Assembly (NCBI GenBank): GCA_030152675.1
Contig: JASLIY010000283.1
Location: 1-6,436, forward strand
Length of the DNA: 6,436 bases
Direction: 5' to 3'
From: Acinetobacter sp.
GTDB lineage: Bacteria; Pseudomonadota; Gammaproteobacteria; Pseudomonadales; Moraxellaceae
Position 1 is the first letter of the stretch; every line of letters begins with the position of its first letter. Both the position numbers and the translations under genes were made by a program. This document shows positions 1-6,037 of the stretch, one piece after another. The notes under the pieces are model-generated. The model did no database searches. It had not been told where the DNA came from and worked only from the letters and a program-made list of their open reading frames with translations.

Positions 1-18
1 CACAAAAGCTAAAACTTT

Positions 19-24
19 AAGGAG
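19..24 (+). promoter_or_regulatory. Ribosome binding site of ptsP
   Basis: AAGGAG lies nine bases before the ATG at 34. It decides the start in favour of ATG 34 over the in-frame TTG at 25, which directly abuts the Shine-Dalgarno sequence. Confidence 0.85.
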
Positions 25-33
25 TTGACGTCG

Positions 34-2331
34 ATGTCAAACATGCAACTGGATACTTTGAGACGAATTGTTCAAGAAATCAATACGTCCGTCAGTTTGC
101 ATGACTCCTTAGAGATCATGGTCACCCAAGTCTCTGAAGCAATGCATGTTGATGTATGTTCCATCTACTTATTGGATGAGCGCAATCAACGCTATTTGCT
201 CATGGCGACCAAGGGCTTAAACCCCGAATCGGTGGGTAACGTTGCCTTACAAGTGGGCGAAGGTTTGGTTGGCTTAGTGGGGCAACGCGAAGAAATCGTC
301 AACTTAGAGCATGCCTCCAAGCATGATCGCTTTGCTTATTTCCCTGAGACCGGCGAAGAAATATATAACTCATTCTTGGGCGTACCAGTGATGTATCGCC
401 GTAAAGTAATGGGGGTGTTGGTGGTTCAAAACAAAGAATCCCAAGACTTTAGCGAAGCTGCCGAATCCTTTTTGGTCACCCTCTGTGCACAATTGTCCGG
501 CGTCATCGCACATGCACATGCAGTCGGCAATATCGATGTCTTTCGCAAACCCAGCAGCAATGCCCAAACCTATAAAACCTTTCAAGGTGCCTCTGGTGCA
601 GGTGGCATCGCGCTGGGTCGTGCCATTATTCTCTATCCTTTGGCTGATTTGGCTGCAGTGCCGGATCGTGAAGCCGATGATATTAGTGAAGAACTCATCT
701 TACTGGACCAAGCGATTGAGTCGGTGCGAGTCGACATTCAATCACTCGACCAGAAAATGCTCGACTCGCTGATGTCCGAAGAACGCGCCTTGTTTAGCGT
801 GTTTCTCAGAATGTTGGATGAGAATGCCCTCCCCGCCGAGATCAAAGAATTAATCCGCGAAGGCCATTGGGCACAAGGTGCGGTCAAGCGTGTCATGGAT
901 CGCCACATCGCGCTGTTTGCACAGATGGAAGATGATTATTTACGTGAACGCGTTTCGGATTTAAAAGATCTAGGACGCCGCATTTTGGCCTCCTTACAAG
1001 AAGCCGACTCCAGCCATAAAGAACTTAGCTCTGATAGCATCTTGATCGGTGAGGAAATCAGTACAGCCACTTTGGTTGAGCTCCCCGTCGGTAAAATCGC
1101 GGCCATTGTCACCACCGAAGGCGCGGCCAACTCACATATGGTTATCGTGGCGCGTGCGCTGGGTATTCCCACGGTGGTCGGCGTCACCGAACTGCCGATT
1201 CACACGCTCGATGATGTCGAACTGATCGTAGATGCCTATCAAGGTCGAGTATTTGTCAATCCACCTCGACGCCTACGTCAACGTTATAAAGAGATTCAAA
1301 AAGAAGAAGAACAGATCGCCAAAGATCTCAAACAATATGAAAGCAAAGACGCGATCACACCAGATGGTGTGGCAGTCAAACTGTTTGTAAATACCGGCCT
1401 GATGATCGATGTCGTACGCGGTGTACAGCGTGGTGCCAAAGGCGTGGGGCTGTACCGTTCTGAAATCCCATTTATGTTACGTGATCGCTTTCCTGGTGAA
1501 GAAGAACAACGCGCCATCTATCGTCAGCAACTGAGTCACTTCGCCAACAAACCTGTGGTGATGCGAACCTTAGATATTGGTGCGGATAAGGATTTGCCTT
1601 ATTTTGCCATCGAAGAAGAAAACTCTGCCTTGGGGTGGCGTGGCATTCGATTTACCCTTGATCATCCAGAAATTTTTTCCTCACAAATCCGTGCCATGCT
1701 CAAAGCCAGTATTGGCTTAAACAATTTGCATATCTTGTTGCCGATGGTGACCAGTGTCAGTGAGGTTGAAGAAGCGCTGTATCTGCTAGAGCGTGACTGG
1801 CTTGCAGTACAAGCGGAAGAAGATGTCAAAATCACCAAGCCTAAAATCGGCATCATGGTTGAAGTGCCAAGCGTGCTTTTACAAATTGAAGAATTCGCTG
1901 AATTGGTTGACTTCTTCTCGGTCGGTTCCAATGATTTAATTCAGTATTTATTGGCTGTTGATCGCAATAATCCACGTGTGTCCAGTGTGTATTCACATTT
2001 CCACCCATCCGTACTGCGTGCTTTACAGCGTCTAGTCAAAGAGTGTCACACATATAATAAGCCGATCAGTATTTGCGGGGAGATGGCGGGCGATCCGTTG
2101 TCGGCGATCTTGTTGATGGCGATGGGCTTCAATACCCTTTCTATGAGTTCGAGTAATATCTTGCGGGTTCGTAAGGCGATTTGTCATATCACCATGACCG
2201 ATGCGCAAACGCTATTGGAACAAGTATTAAAAATGAATAATCCGCTGATCGTGCAAAGTTGGATGGAATACCACTTTAAAACTCACGGTTTGGCAGATAT
2301 GGTGAAATCTTCACGTATGCTGAGTGTCTAA
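34..2331 (+). CDS. ptsP: Phosphoenolpyruvate-protein phosphotransferase PtsP (enzyme I-Ntr)
   Basis: This cytoplasmic enzyme takes phosphate from PEP onto its own histidine and passes it to NPr (PtsO), the first step of the nitrogen PTS that signals nitrogen and carbon state rather than importing sugar. The 765-residue protein has the usual PtsP order. A GAF sensor domain covers about 1-160, an EI N-terminal/HPr-binding helical region about 185-330, a phosphohistidine domain about 330-410, and a PEP-binding TIM barrel about 440-740. The active His is His368 in EGAANSHMVIVAR. The barrel carries ENSALGWRGIR, GIMVEVPS, SVGSNDLIQY and the proton-donor Cys681 in CGEMAG. Nothing essential is missing. 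I chose ATG 34 because AAGGAG at 19-24 sits nine bases upstream; TTG at 25 touches that site and is too close. CAC AAA AGC TAA at 1-12 may be the end of the preceding gene; rppH is the usual upstream neighbour in gammaproteobacteria, but too little is shown to call it. Convergent with the small gene at 2341. Confidence 0.96.
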   Translation: MSNMQLDTLRRIVQEINTSVSLHDSLEIMVTQVSEAMHVDVCSIYLLDERNQRYLLMATKGLNPESVGNVALQVGEGLVGLVGQREEIVNLEHASKHDRFAYFPETGEEIYNSFLGVPVMYRRKVMGVLVVQNKESQDFSEAAESFLVTLCAQLSGVIAHAHAVGNIDVFRKPSSNAQTYKTFQGASGAGGIALGRAIILYPLADLAAVPDREADDISEELILLDQAIESVRVDIQSLDQKMLDSLMSEERALFSVFLRMLDENALPAEIKELIREGHWAQGAVKRVMDRHIALFAQMEDDYLRERVSDLKDLGRRILASLQEADSSHKELSSDSILIGEEISTATLVELPVGKIAAIVTTEGAANSHMVIVARALGIPTVVGVTELPIHTLDDVELIVDAYQGRVFVNPPRRLRQRYKEIQKEEEQIAKDLKQYESKDAITPDGVAVKLFVNTGLMIDVVRGVQRGAKGVGLYRSEIPFMLRDRFPGEEEQRAIYRQQLSHFANKPVVMRTLDIGADKDLPYFAIEEENSALGWRGIRFTLDHPEIFSSQIRAMLKASIGLNNLHILLPMVTSVSEVEEALYLLERDWLAVQAEEDVKITKPKIGIMVEVPSVLLQIEEFAELVDFFSVGSNDLIQYLLAVDRNNPRVSSVYSHFHPSVLRALQRLVKECHTYNKPISICGEMAGDPLSAILLMAMGFNTLSMSSSNILRVRKAICHITMTDAQTLLEQVLKMNNPLIVQSWMEYHFKTHGLADMVKSSRMLSV

Positions 2332-2340
2332 ACGTTTGTA

Positions 2341-2529
2341 TTAACAGGCAATTGCAAGGCAATAAAAAGGGCGATCTTCCATGGAATTTCGCCCTTGCTT
2401 ATGTTTTTGATAACCGCGTTTGAGATCTTTCTTACGGTCTACAAATACCTGACTTTTATTGACTTCATGCATGTGTTTGGCAACGAAGTTATGCTCCACC
2501 AATTGTGGTTTTTTCTTGGCTTTGGCCAT
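2341..2529 (-). CDS. Small, highly basic conserved-type protein; candidate ribosome-rescue-linked factor
   Basis: This 62-residue protein has a lysine-rich N-terminus (AKAKKKP), a central HNFVAKHMHEVNKSQVF segment and a basic stretch DRKKDLKRGYQKHK (31-44). It ends in a hydrophobic tail, FYCLAIAC (55-62). It has no signal peptide or membrane helix. The core resembles short basic gammaproteobacterial proteins of unknown function with an N-x-VAKH-x-H-x-x-NK motif; I recall this type as DUF7230-like but cannot confirm it. ATG 2529 is preferred because AGGTGA lies six or so bases upstream; an in-frame GTG at 2538 overlaps that site. The oddity is a minus-strand terminator hairpin inside codons 45-55. 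RNA ended there stops around codon 56 and lacks a stop codon, so the last six residues (CLAIAC) would rarely be made. E. coli arfA has the same arrangement and also encodes a short basic protein with a Cys-terminated hydrophobic tail, but the ArfA KGKGSY motif is absent. A role in ribosome rescue or nucleic-acid binding is inference only. Confidence 0.82.
   Translation of the reverse strand: MAKAKKKPQLVEHNFVAKHMHEVNKSQVFVDRKKDLKRGYQKHKQGRNSMEDRPFYCLAIAC
2361..2396 (-). terminator. Intrinsic terminator inside the 3' end of the small basic gene
   Basis: The arms AAGGGCGA (2367-2374) and TCGCCCTT (2389-2396) form a perfect 8-bp GC-containing stem. The loop contains the palindrome TTCCATGGAA (2377-2386), which can extend the pairing. 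Read on the minus strand, the stem runs into UUUUUAUU, a classic release tract, placing RNA 3' ends near 2361. That is about 18 bases before the stop codon at 2343-2341. On the plus strand the T-run starts only at 2404-2408, several bases after the stem, so it would be a poor terminator for ptsP. Confidence 0.72.
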
Positions 2530-2633
2530 CTGATTCACCTGTCATTGTGTTGTGATTTTTAAGTCATCCACCACAGTGATCTCTACTCGTTCATCAACAA
2601 GCACCAACATAAATCACTGTTGATCGATGATCG

Positions 2634-2653
2634 CCGCATCTGAGCCGATGCGG
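2634..2653 (-). promoter_or_regulatory. Stem-loop at the predicted 5' end of the small gene's mRNA
   Basis: CCGCATC (2634-2640) and GATGCGG (2647-2653) pair over a 6-base loop. No T-run follows on either strand, so this is not an intrinsic terminator. The promoter at 2660-2687 would start transcription near 2653, so the stem would form at or within a base or two of the transcript's 5' end. Such 5' hairpins generally protect mRNA from RppH/RNase E decay. The rest of the leader, about 120 bases to the ATG at 2529, contains no gene. Confidence 0.45.
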
Positions 2654-2659
2654 AGGATA

Positions 2660-2687
2660 ATTGTATGCCTTTTGCACTAAAATGCAA
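2660..2687 (-). promoter_or_regulatory. Sigma70-type promoter of the small basic gene
   Basis: On the minus strand, TTGCAT (2687-2682) is followed after 16 bases by TACAAT (2665-2660). The -10 matches the consensus at five of six positions and the -35 at four. It points at the small gene and gives a leader of roughly 120 bases. The first T of the -35 is the last base of the aidB terminator hairpin, so the two elements abut without a gap. Confidence 0.55.
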
Positions 2688-2703
2688 GCCACTTCAAGTG
2701 GCT
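2676..2703 (-). terminator. Probable weak terminator downstream of aidB
   Basis: AGCCACT (2687-2693) and AGTGGCT (2697-2703) form a perfect 7-bp stem with a three-base loop, starting about 28 bases past the aidB stop codon. On the minus strand it is followed by TGCATTTTAG, which contains only four consecutive Ts, after a four-base gap. Termination is therefore likely to be partial, and some aidB transcripts may read into the small gene. Confidence 0.45.
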
Positions 2704-2731
2704 ACACAGACTCCACCGTCGCAGCAGCAAG

Positions 2732-4393
2732 CTAAGACTCAACAGGCAATGCACGGTTTAGGATCTGATCCACATCAAGATCTGTACTGCTCAGCATGCC
2801 CACCACCGTGCCATGAAAACCGCTATAACGTGATTGAATAAATGCATGAGATACAAAGTCAGGAGCATGTTGCTTGAGTAGGATGGCTTGCGCCAAGATC
2901 ACTAAACGACTAACCAAGCTACGCGCCATAAACTGCATCTGATCTAGACTCAGGCGTTGAAGTAACTGTGACAAGTCTTCGAACTCAGCGCATAACACCA
3001 CATCCTGTTGTGCCTGCGTAGCAAAAGACTGCAATAACAGTTGCAACGCCACTGGTTCACGTTGCATGGCGCGCAACACATCGAGGCACATGATATTGCC
3101 CGAGCCTTCCCAGATACTATTTACAGGCGCTTCCTTATAGATCCGCGCCATGATGCCCTCATCGACATAGCCATTGCCGCCAAAGACCTCCATTGCCTCT
3201 CCAGAAAGTTCCACCGCACGCTTACAGACCCAAAACTTAGCTGCTGGAGTCATGATGCGTCGCCATGCCTGCGCCAGCGCATCATCCTGATCATAGCAAT
3301 GTGCCAAATAAAAACTCAGCTGCGTTGCGGCTTCGGTTTCGAGCGCCAAATCCACCAATACCGCTTGCATCAAAGGCTGCTCAGCCAAGGGCTTGCCAAA
3401 TGCCTGACGCTGACGGGTATAGGCAATACACTGCACCAACATCTGTCTTAACATGGCACTCGACCCGACCGAACAGGTCAAACGCGTATAGTTGGCCATC
3501 TCGATGATTGTGGCAATACCGCGCCCTGCCTCACCGATCATGATGCCATAGGCATCTTTGAACTCGACCTCTGAACTCGAGTTACTGCGATTGCCCACTT
3601 TGTCTTTTAAACGTTGGATATGAATATTATTTTTACTGCCATCCTCTCGCCAACGCGGCACAAAGAAACAGGCCAGTCCATCCAACTCAGTCTGTGCCAC
3701 CACCAAATGCGCATCGGACATCGGTGCCGAGAAAAACCATTTATGCCCCGTCAACAGATAAGCTTGACCGCGACCACGTTCAGTCATCGGACGCGCCAAG
3801 GTTTGATTGCTGCGTACATCCGATCCGCCCTGCTTTTCAGTCATGCCCATGCCGATCCAGATCGAGGCTTTTTCCGCAATCGGCAAATCACGTGGATCAT
3901 ATTCAGTAGAGAGCAACTTTTCGCCCAATTGAGCCCATAAATCAGGTTCGCGTTGCAATAACGGAATACTGCCCAGCGTCATGGCATTGGGACAGAGATT
4001 GCCGCACTCCACTTGACCACTGATAAAGAAACGCGCTGCCCAATTCAACCATGCTTGTGGCTGCTGGGGTTTGACAAATGGATAGGCATGCACGGCATAT
4101 TGACGATTGAGTGCCATCCACTGATGCCACGCCGGATGAAACTCAAGTTGATCGAGTCGTCGCCCACGGGCATCAAAACTGTGTAAGATCGGCGGATGGC
4201 GATTGGCCTGATCCGCATAAGCATAATATTGCGATGATCCAGCCTGTTGAGCCAAGCCACTCAATAGTGCCTGATCCTGACTGCCATAACGCGCTAATAT
4301 CTCAGCTAAGATGCGATCAGTTTCAAATAAGTTCTGATCTACCAACTCGTCATACTGGTTTGAAATTTGATGTGTTTCCCAATCCTGTCTCAT
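2732..4393 (-). CDS. aidB: AidB-like acyl-CoA dehydrogenase family flavoprotein
   Basis: AidB belongs to the adaptive response to alkylating agents. It is an FAD protein with an acyl-CoA dehydrogenase fold that binds DNA and is thought to shield DNA or inactivate alkylators; its physiological substrate is uncertain. The 553-residue product matches the AidB layout and length (about 540 in E. coli). An N-terminal AidB-specific segment has FHPAWH. The flavin-site motif is GMGMTEKQGGSDVRSN, followed by GHKWFFSAP, CFFVPR and RLKDKVGNRSNSSSEVEF. The C-terminal half has TPAAKFWVCKR, EVFGGNGY and APVNSIWEGSGNIMCLDVLRA, with Glu429 at the place of the family's catalytic base. The remaining ~110 residues correspond to the DNA-binding part of AidB. 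Two starts are close: ATG 4399 is fused to AGGA, whereas ATG 4393 lies five bases after it, so I prefer 4393 (4399 adds Met-Asn). No ada or alk gene is nearby. A TTGACC at 4440-4445 (minus) could be a -35, but no good -10 follows at normal spacing. Confidence 0.93.
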   Translation of the reverse strand: MRQDWETHQISNQYDELVDQNLFETDRILAEILARYGSQDQALLSGLAQQAGSSQYYAYADQANRHPPILHSFDARGRRLDQLEFHPAWHQWMALNRQYAVHAYPFVKPQQPQAWLNWAARFFISGQVECGNLCPNAMTLGSIPLLQREPDLWAQLGEKLLSTEYDPRDLPIAEKASIWIGMGMTEKQGGSDVRSNQTLARPMTERGRGQAYLLTGHKWFFSAPMSDAHLVVAQTELDGLACFFVPRWREDGSKNNIHIQRLKDKVGNRSNSSSEVEFKDAYGIMIGEAGRGIATIIEMANYTRLTCSVGSSAMLRQMLVQCIAYTRQRQAFGKPLAEQPLMQAVLVDLALETEAATQLSFYLAHCYDQDDALAQAWRRIMTPAAKFWVCKRAVELSGEAMEVFGGNGYVDEGIMARIYKEAPVNSIWEGSGNIMCLDVLRAMQREPVALQLLLQSFATQAQQDVVLCAEFEDLSQLLQRLSLDQMQFMARSLVSRLVILAQAILLKQHAPDFVSHAFIQSRYSGFHGTVVGMLSSTDLDVDQILNRALPVES

Positions 4394-4493
4394 ATTCATC
4401 CTGAATCCCTATTATTATGTATTTGCGACAAGATTCAGTATAGGTCAAATAGAACAAGCCCATCACGACTGCGTATTCATTTTAAAGCCTTGA

Positions 4494-4676
4494 AAAGCAG
4501 ATAAAGTGGTTGAAAAACAAACATCGCTATGGGTGCATATTCAACAACAGTATGAAAATATAACAAAGTAAAATAAACGTTCCAGATCTCAAAAAGTGCC
4601 ACATCGTAAAGCTCAGAAAGCAGTGGTACCTGAACCAAATTTAAGTCCTGTGCTTGACTTAGAAATATCGATATAA
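4494..4676 (+). pseudogene. Possible degraded reading frame with one in-frame stop
   Basis: Between TGA 4491-4493 and TAA 4674-4676 a single frame is open except for TAA 4569-4571. It reads KADKVVEKQTSLWVHIQQQ and so on, then, after the stop, NKRSRSQKVPHRKAQKAVV and on to LDLEISI. The composition (Gln, Trp, Lys/Arg clusters, Pro-rich end) looks protein-like rather than random AT-rich translation. There is no ATG start and no Shine-Dalgarno sequence; GTG 4506 is the only plausible start before the stop. I do not recognise the family. Chance is a real alternative because the whole frame has only about 60 codons. Confidence 0.25.
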
Positions 4677-4682
4677 GATATT
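4654..4682 (+). promoter_or_regulatory. Promoter with overlapping 10-bp inverted repeat, ahead of the 66-residue gene
   Basis: TTGACT (4654-4659) is a near-consensus -35 box, and GATATT (4677-4682) follows at 17 bases as a weaker -10. A perfect inverted repeat, TAGAAATATC (4660-4669) and GATATTTCTA (4677-4686), starts directly after the -35 and covers the -10. This is where a repressor dimer or an RNA hairpin would act. The predicted start near 4689 leaves a leader of about 55 bases before the ATG at 4744. Confidence 0.4.
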
Positions 4683-4743
4683 TCTATTTAATTTAAAGGT
4701 GGTCATTTCTACTTGGGAATAACACGAGAAAGGAAATATAAGA

Positions 4744-4944
4744 ATGATTAGTGCGGCTAATATTAATCATGGATTGACTCTGGCTCTTATCCTCTTGATA
4801 AGCATAGTTTTTCTAATTGTGGCTGGTGTGATTGGAATTTCATCAAAGAAAGTAGATCACAAGCATAAGAATACCGTAAGTATCATCATCACCATCTTGA
4901 TAGTATTTGGAATAGGTGGCGTGCTGTATTCATGTACAGGGTAA
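4744..4944 (+). CDS. Small two-helix inner membrane protein, function unknown
   Basis: The 66-residue product is almost entirely hydrophobic. Two membrane segments, about residues 11-32 and 44-63, are joined by a short, strongly basic turn, SSKKVDHKHKN (33-43). By the positive-inside rule the turn faces the cytoplasm and both ends face the periplasm, making a helical hairpin. The C-terminus, YSCTG, places a cysteine (Cys64) near the periplasmic surface. AAAGGA at 4729-4734 lies about ten bases before ATG 4744 and supports the start. Its own promoter appears to be at 4654-4682. It stands alone on its strand, apart from a 26-codon open frame beginning two bases after its stop. I do not recognise the family. 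Small hairpin membrane proteins include toxins, holin-like proteins and accessory subunits, and nothing here discriminates between them. Confidence 0.65.
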   Translation: MISAANINHGLTLALILLISIVFLIVAGVIGISSKKVDHKHKNTVSIIITILIVFGIGGVLYSCTG

Positions 4945-5049
4945 GGATGCCAATCAAAAAGCGGATCAATCTTATATCTCGTTCTGAAATAAGCGATTTA
5001 TCAGCGCATAGGTTTGAATTCCTCTGACATTAAATCACTACAACTTTAG

Positions 5050-5076
5050 CTCAATAAAATTGAGGGACTTTGTCCC
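5050..5076. repeat. Two abutting small inverted repeats (tandem hairpins)
   Basis: CTCAAT (5050-5055) pairs with ATTGAG (5059-5064) over AAA, and GGGAC (5064-5068) pairs with GTCCC (5072-5076) over TTT; they share base 5064. They lie about 105 bases after the stop of the 66-residue gene. A four-base T-run appears only at 5092-5095, too far away for a standard intrinsic terminator. The surrounding 4945-5201 stretch has no other convincing feature. Confidence 0.35.
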
Positions 5077-5186
5077 ATTTCACTGATGATATTTTCTTTT
5101 CAGAGGCAGAAGCTATAGCACTGAGCAATCATAAAAATACAAGTAATAAATTTCTCAAAAAATTATTCCTATTCTATTTCTAAACC

Positions 5187-5201
5187 GCAATAAAACATTG
5201 C
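5187..5201 (-). terminator. Weak hairpin directly after the four-helix membrane protein gene
   Basis: GCAAT (5187-5191) and ATTGC (5197-5201) form a 5-bp stem with a five-base loop, immediately after the minus-strand stop codon at 5202-5204. Read on that strand, it is followed by GGTTTAG, so the U-tract is short. It may help end transcription, but it falls short of a textbook terminator. Confidence 0.25.
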
Positions 5202-5660
5202 CTAGACATTATCATGTGTTGCTTCGGGCACTTCAATAGATTGGGAAAGTGCGGATTTTATTGCCACATAAAATGCGTAAAAAAAGAACAATGCATATGC
5301 GCTCATCAATCTCGCTGTACGACTTTTATATAATTTATATTCTTCTACAGTCGCTTCACGGATAAATGCTGATTTACTTTTCAGCGCATATCCCAAACCA
5401 TCGGTTTCGACCTGATAATCTCCAAGAAGATTCATACTGACCCAAAATACAATCAAAGCGTGCAGAAATAAAATAACCGTGAGGGTATCAAAATCAAATT
5501 CTTTTATTGTCGAAATCGCACCAATTGCGGTAATGAGCAATGGAATAATAAGCAAACTAGCAAGTACAAATAAAAATGCAGAATCAAGGAAATAGCTGAT
5601 TAAATTGATTGCAGCAGAGGCCGTACACCCCATGAGCGCTAAAGAAGATAAGGTTTTCAT
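5202..5660 (-). CDS. Hypothetical integral membrane protein with four predicted helices
   Basis: The 152-residue product has four hydrophobic segments, at about residues 4-25, 28-50, 59-80 and 119-137. Between the third and fourth lies a polar stretch (81-118) with GDYQVETDGLGY and the charged run REATVEEYKLYKSRTARL. The tail SQSIEVPEATHDNV is acidic and soluble. The first segment ends its early part in ALMGC, but hydrophobic sequence continues after the Cys, so I read it as a membrane helix and not a lipoprotein signal. ATG 5660 is preferred, although neither it nor the in-frame GTG at 5678 has a clear Shine-Dalgarno sequence; the GTG start adds six residues. The gene is alone on its strand, with more than 500 bases of AT-rich DNA upstream. 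I do not recognise the family and assign no function. Confidence 0.62.
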   Translation of the reverse strand: MKTLSSLALMGCTASAAINLISYFLDSAFLFVLASLLIIPLLITAIGAISTIKEFDFDTLTVILFLHALIVFWVSMNLLGDYQVETDGLGYALKSKSAFIREATVEEYKLYKSRTARLMSAYALFFFYAFYVAIKSALSQSIEVPEATHDNV

Positions 5661-5915
5661 ATATTTCAAATCTAACACATGGATGAGTCGCAGTTAATAA
5701 ATCACAAAATCTCGTATCAGGCATAATAACTTAGTTTATTTTTTATGCTCGCATACTCTTTCATTTGTCGTGAAATAGGATCACTTTTGGCAAACTAACA
5801 CCAAGTAGCATCTAATGACCTCAGCACATATCAATCTATATGACTATATATTAAACACCACTTTAAATACTAATTAGTTCGCTCATTATTCACCTCAGCT
5901 AAATAAAATTATAAA

Positions 5916-6037
5916 TTGAGATTTTTAAAAAATATATCAATCAAACATATTTATGCATAAAGCCCTATCTGTTAGATATATTTTTCAAATATCAAAGCAA
6001 AACTGCAGTTTTTTTGGATTTAATTTAAAAATCTCAA
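5916..6037. repeat. 14-bp perfect inverted repeat with 94-bp spacing
   Basis: TTGAGATTTTTAAA at 5916-5929 is the exact reverse complement of TTTAAAAATCTCAA at 6024-6037. The match includes the GAG/CTC core, so it is not only a run of A and T. The arms could close a large stem around the sequence between them, or could be the remnant ends of a small mobile element or two sites for one binding protein. Confidence 0.5.
5928..5985. repeat. 11-bp inverted repeat nested in the larger one
   Basis: AAAAATATATC (5928-5938) pairs exactly with GATATATTTTT (5975-5985) across 36 bases. Its left arm overlaps the last two bases of the 14-bp repeat arm, so the two foldings compete or nest. It is almost pure A/T, so chance is more likely than for the longer repeat. 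Confidence 0.35.

Larger units (their letters stand above)
4400..4743. other. AT-rich intergenic region with a gene remnant and a promoter
   Basis: This stretch separates divergent aidB (-) and the 66-residue membrane-protein gene (+), so it must hold both promoters. The right-hand one is visible at 4654-4682; the aidB promoter is not convincing. From about 4491 to 4676 the plus strand carries one reading frame with a single internal stop, entered separately as a possible remnant. No RNA gene or mobile-element end is recognised here. Confidence 0.6.

Noticed and set aside
485..772. 95-codon frame overlapping ptsP on the same strand
   Set aside because: It is out of frame within the PtsP linker region and lacks a start signal; the antisense frames at 370-585, 936-1187, 1296-1517 and 1662-1931 are likewise shadows.
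3041..3451. 136-codon open frame on the plus strand inside aidB
   Set aside because: It lies wholly antisense to the strongly supported aidB, has no Shine-Dalgarno sequence and its translation shows no domain; it is a shadow of aidB codon usage. The other plus-strand frames at 3265-3940 and 4111-4404 are rejected for the same reason.
4970..5030. Minus-strand translation ending YALINRLFQNEI, resembling a transposase C-terminus
   Set aside because: The frame is under 25 codons, with no DDE motif or IS ends nearby; the resemblance is too vague to report as an IS remnant.
5815..5877. 20-codon plus-strand frame beginning MTSAHINLYDYI, considered as a truncated transposase start
   Set aside because: There is no Shine-Dalgarno sequence, no terminal inverted repeats and no convincing match to any transposase I know.
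5863..5886. Seven-codon minus-strand frame (MSELISI) behind a good GAGGTG site, possibly a leader peptide
   Set aside because: It is over 200 bases from the next gene on that strand, shows no attenuator hairpins or diagnostic repeated codons, and is too short to support.
6001..6012. AACTGCAGTT palindrome followed by a T-run
   Set aside because: A perfect palindrome without a loop cannot form a stable terminator hairpin, and no gene ends nearby.
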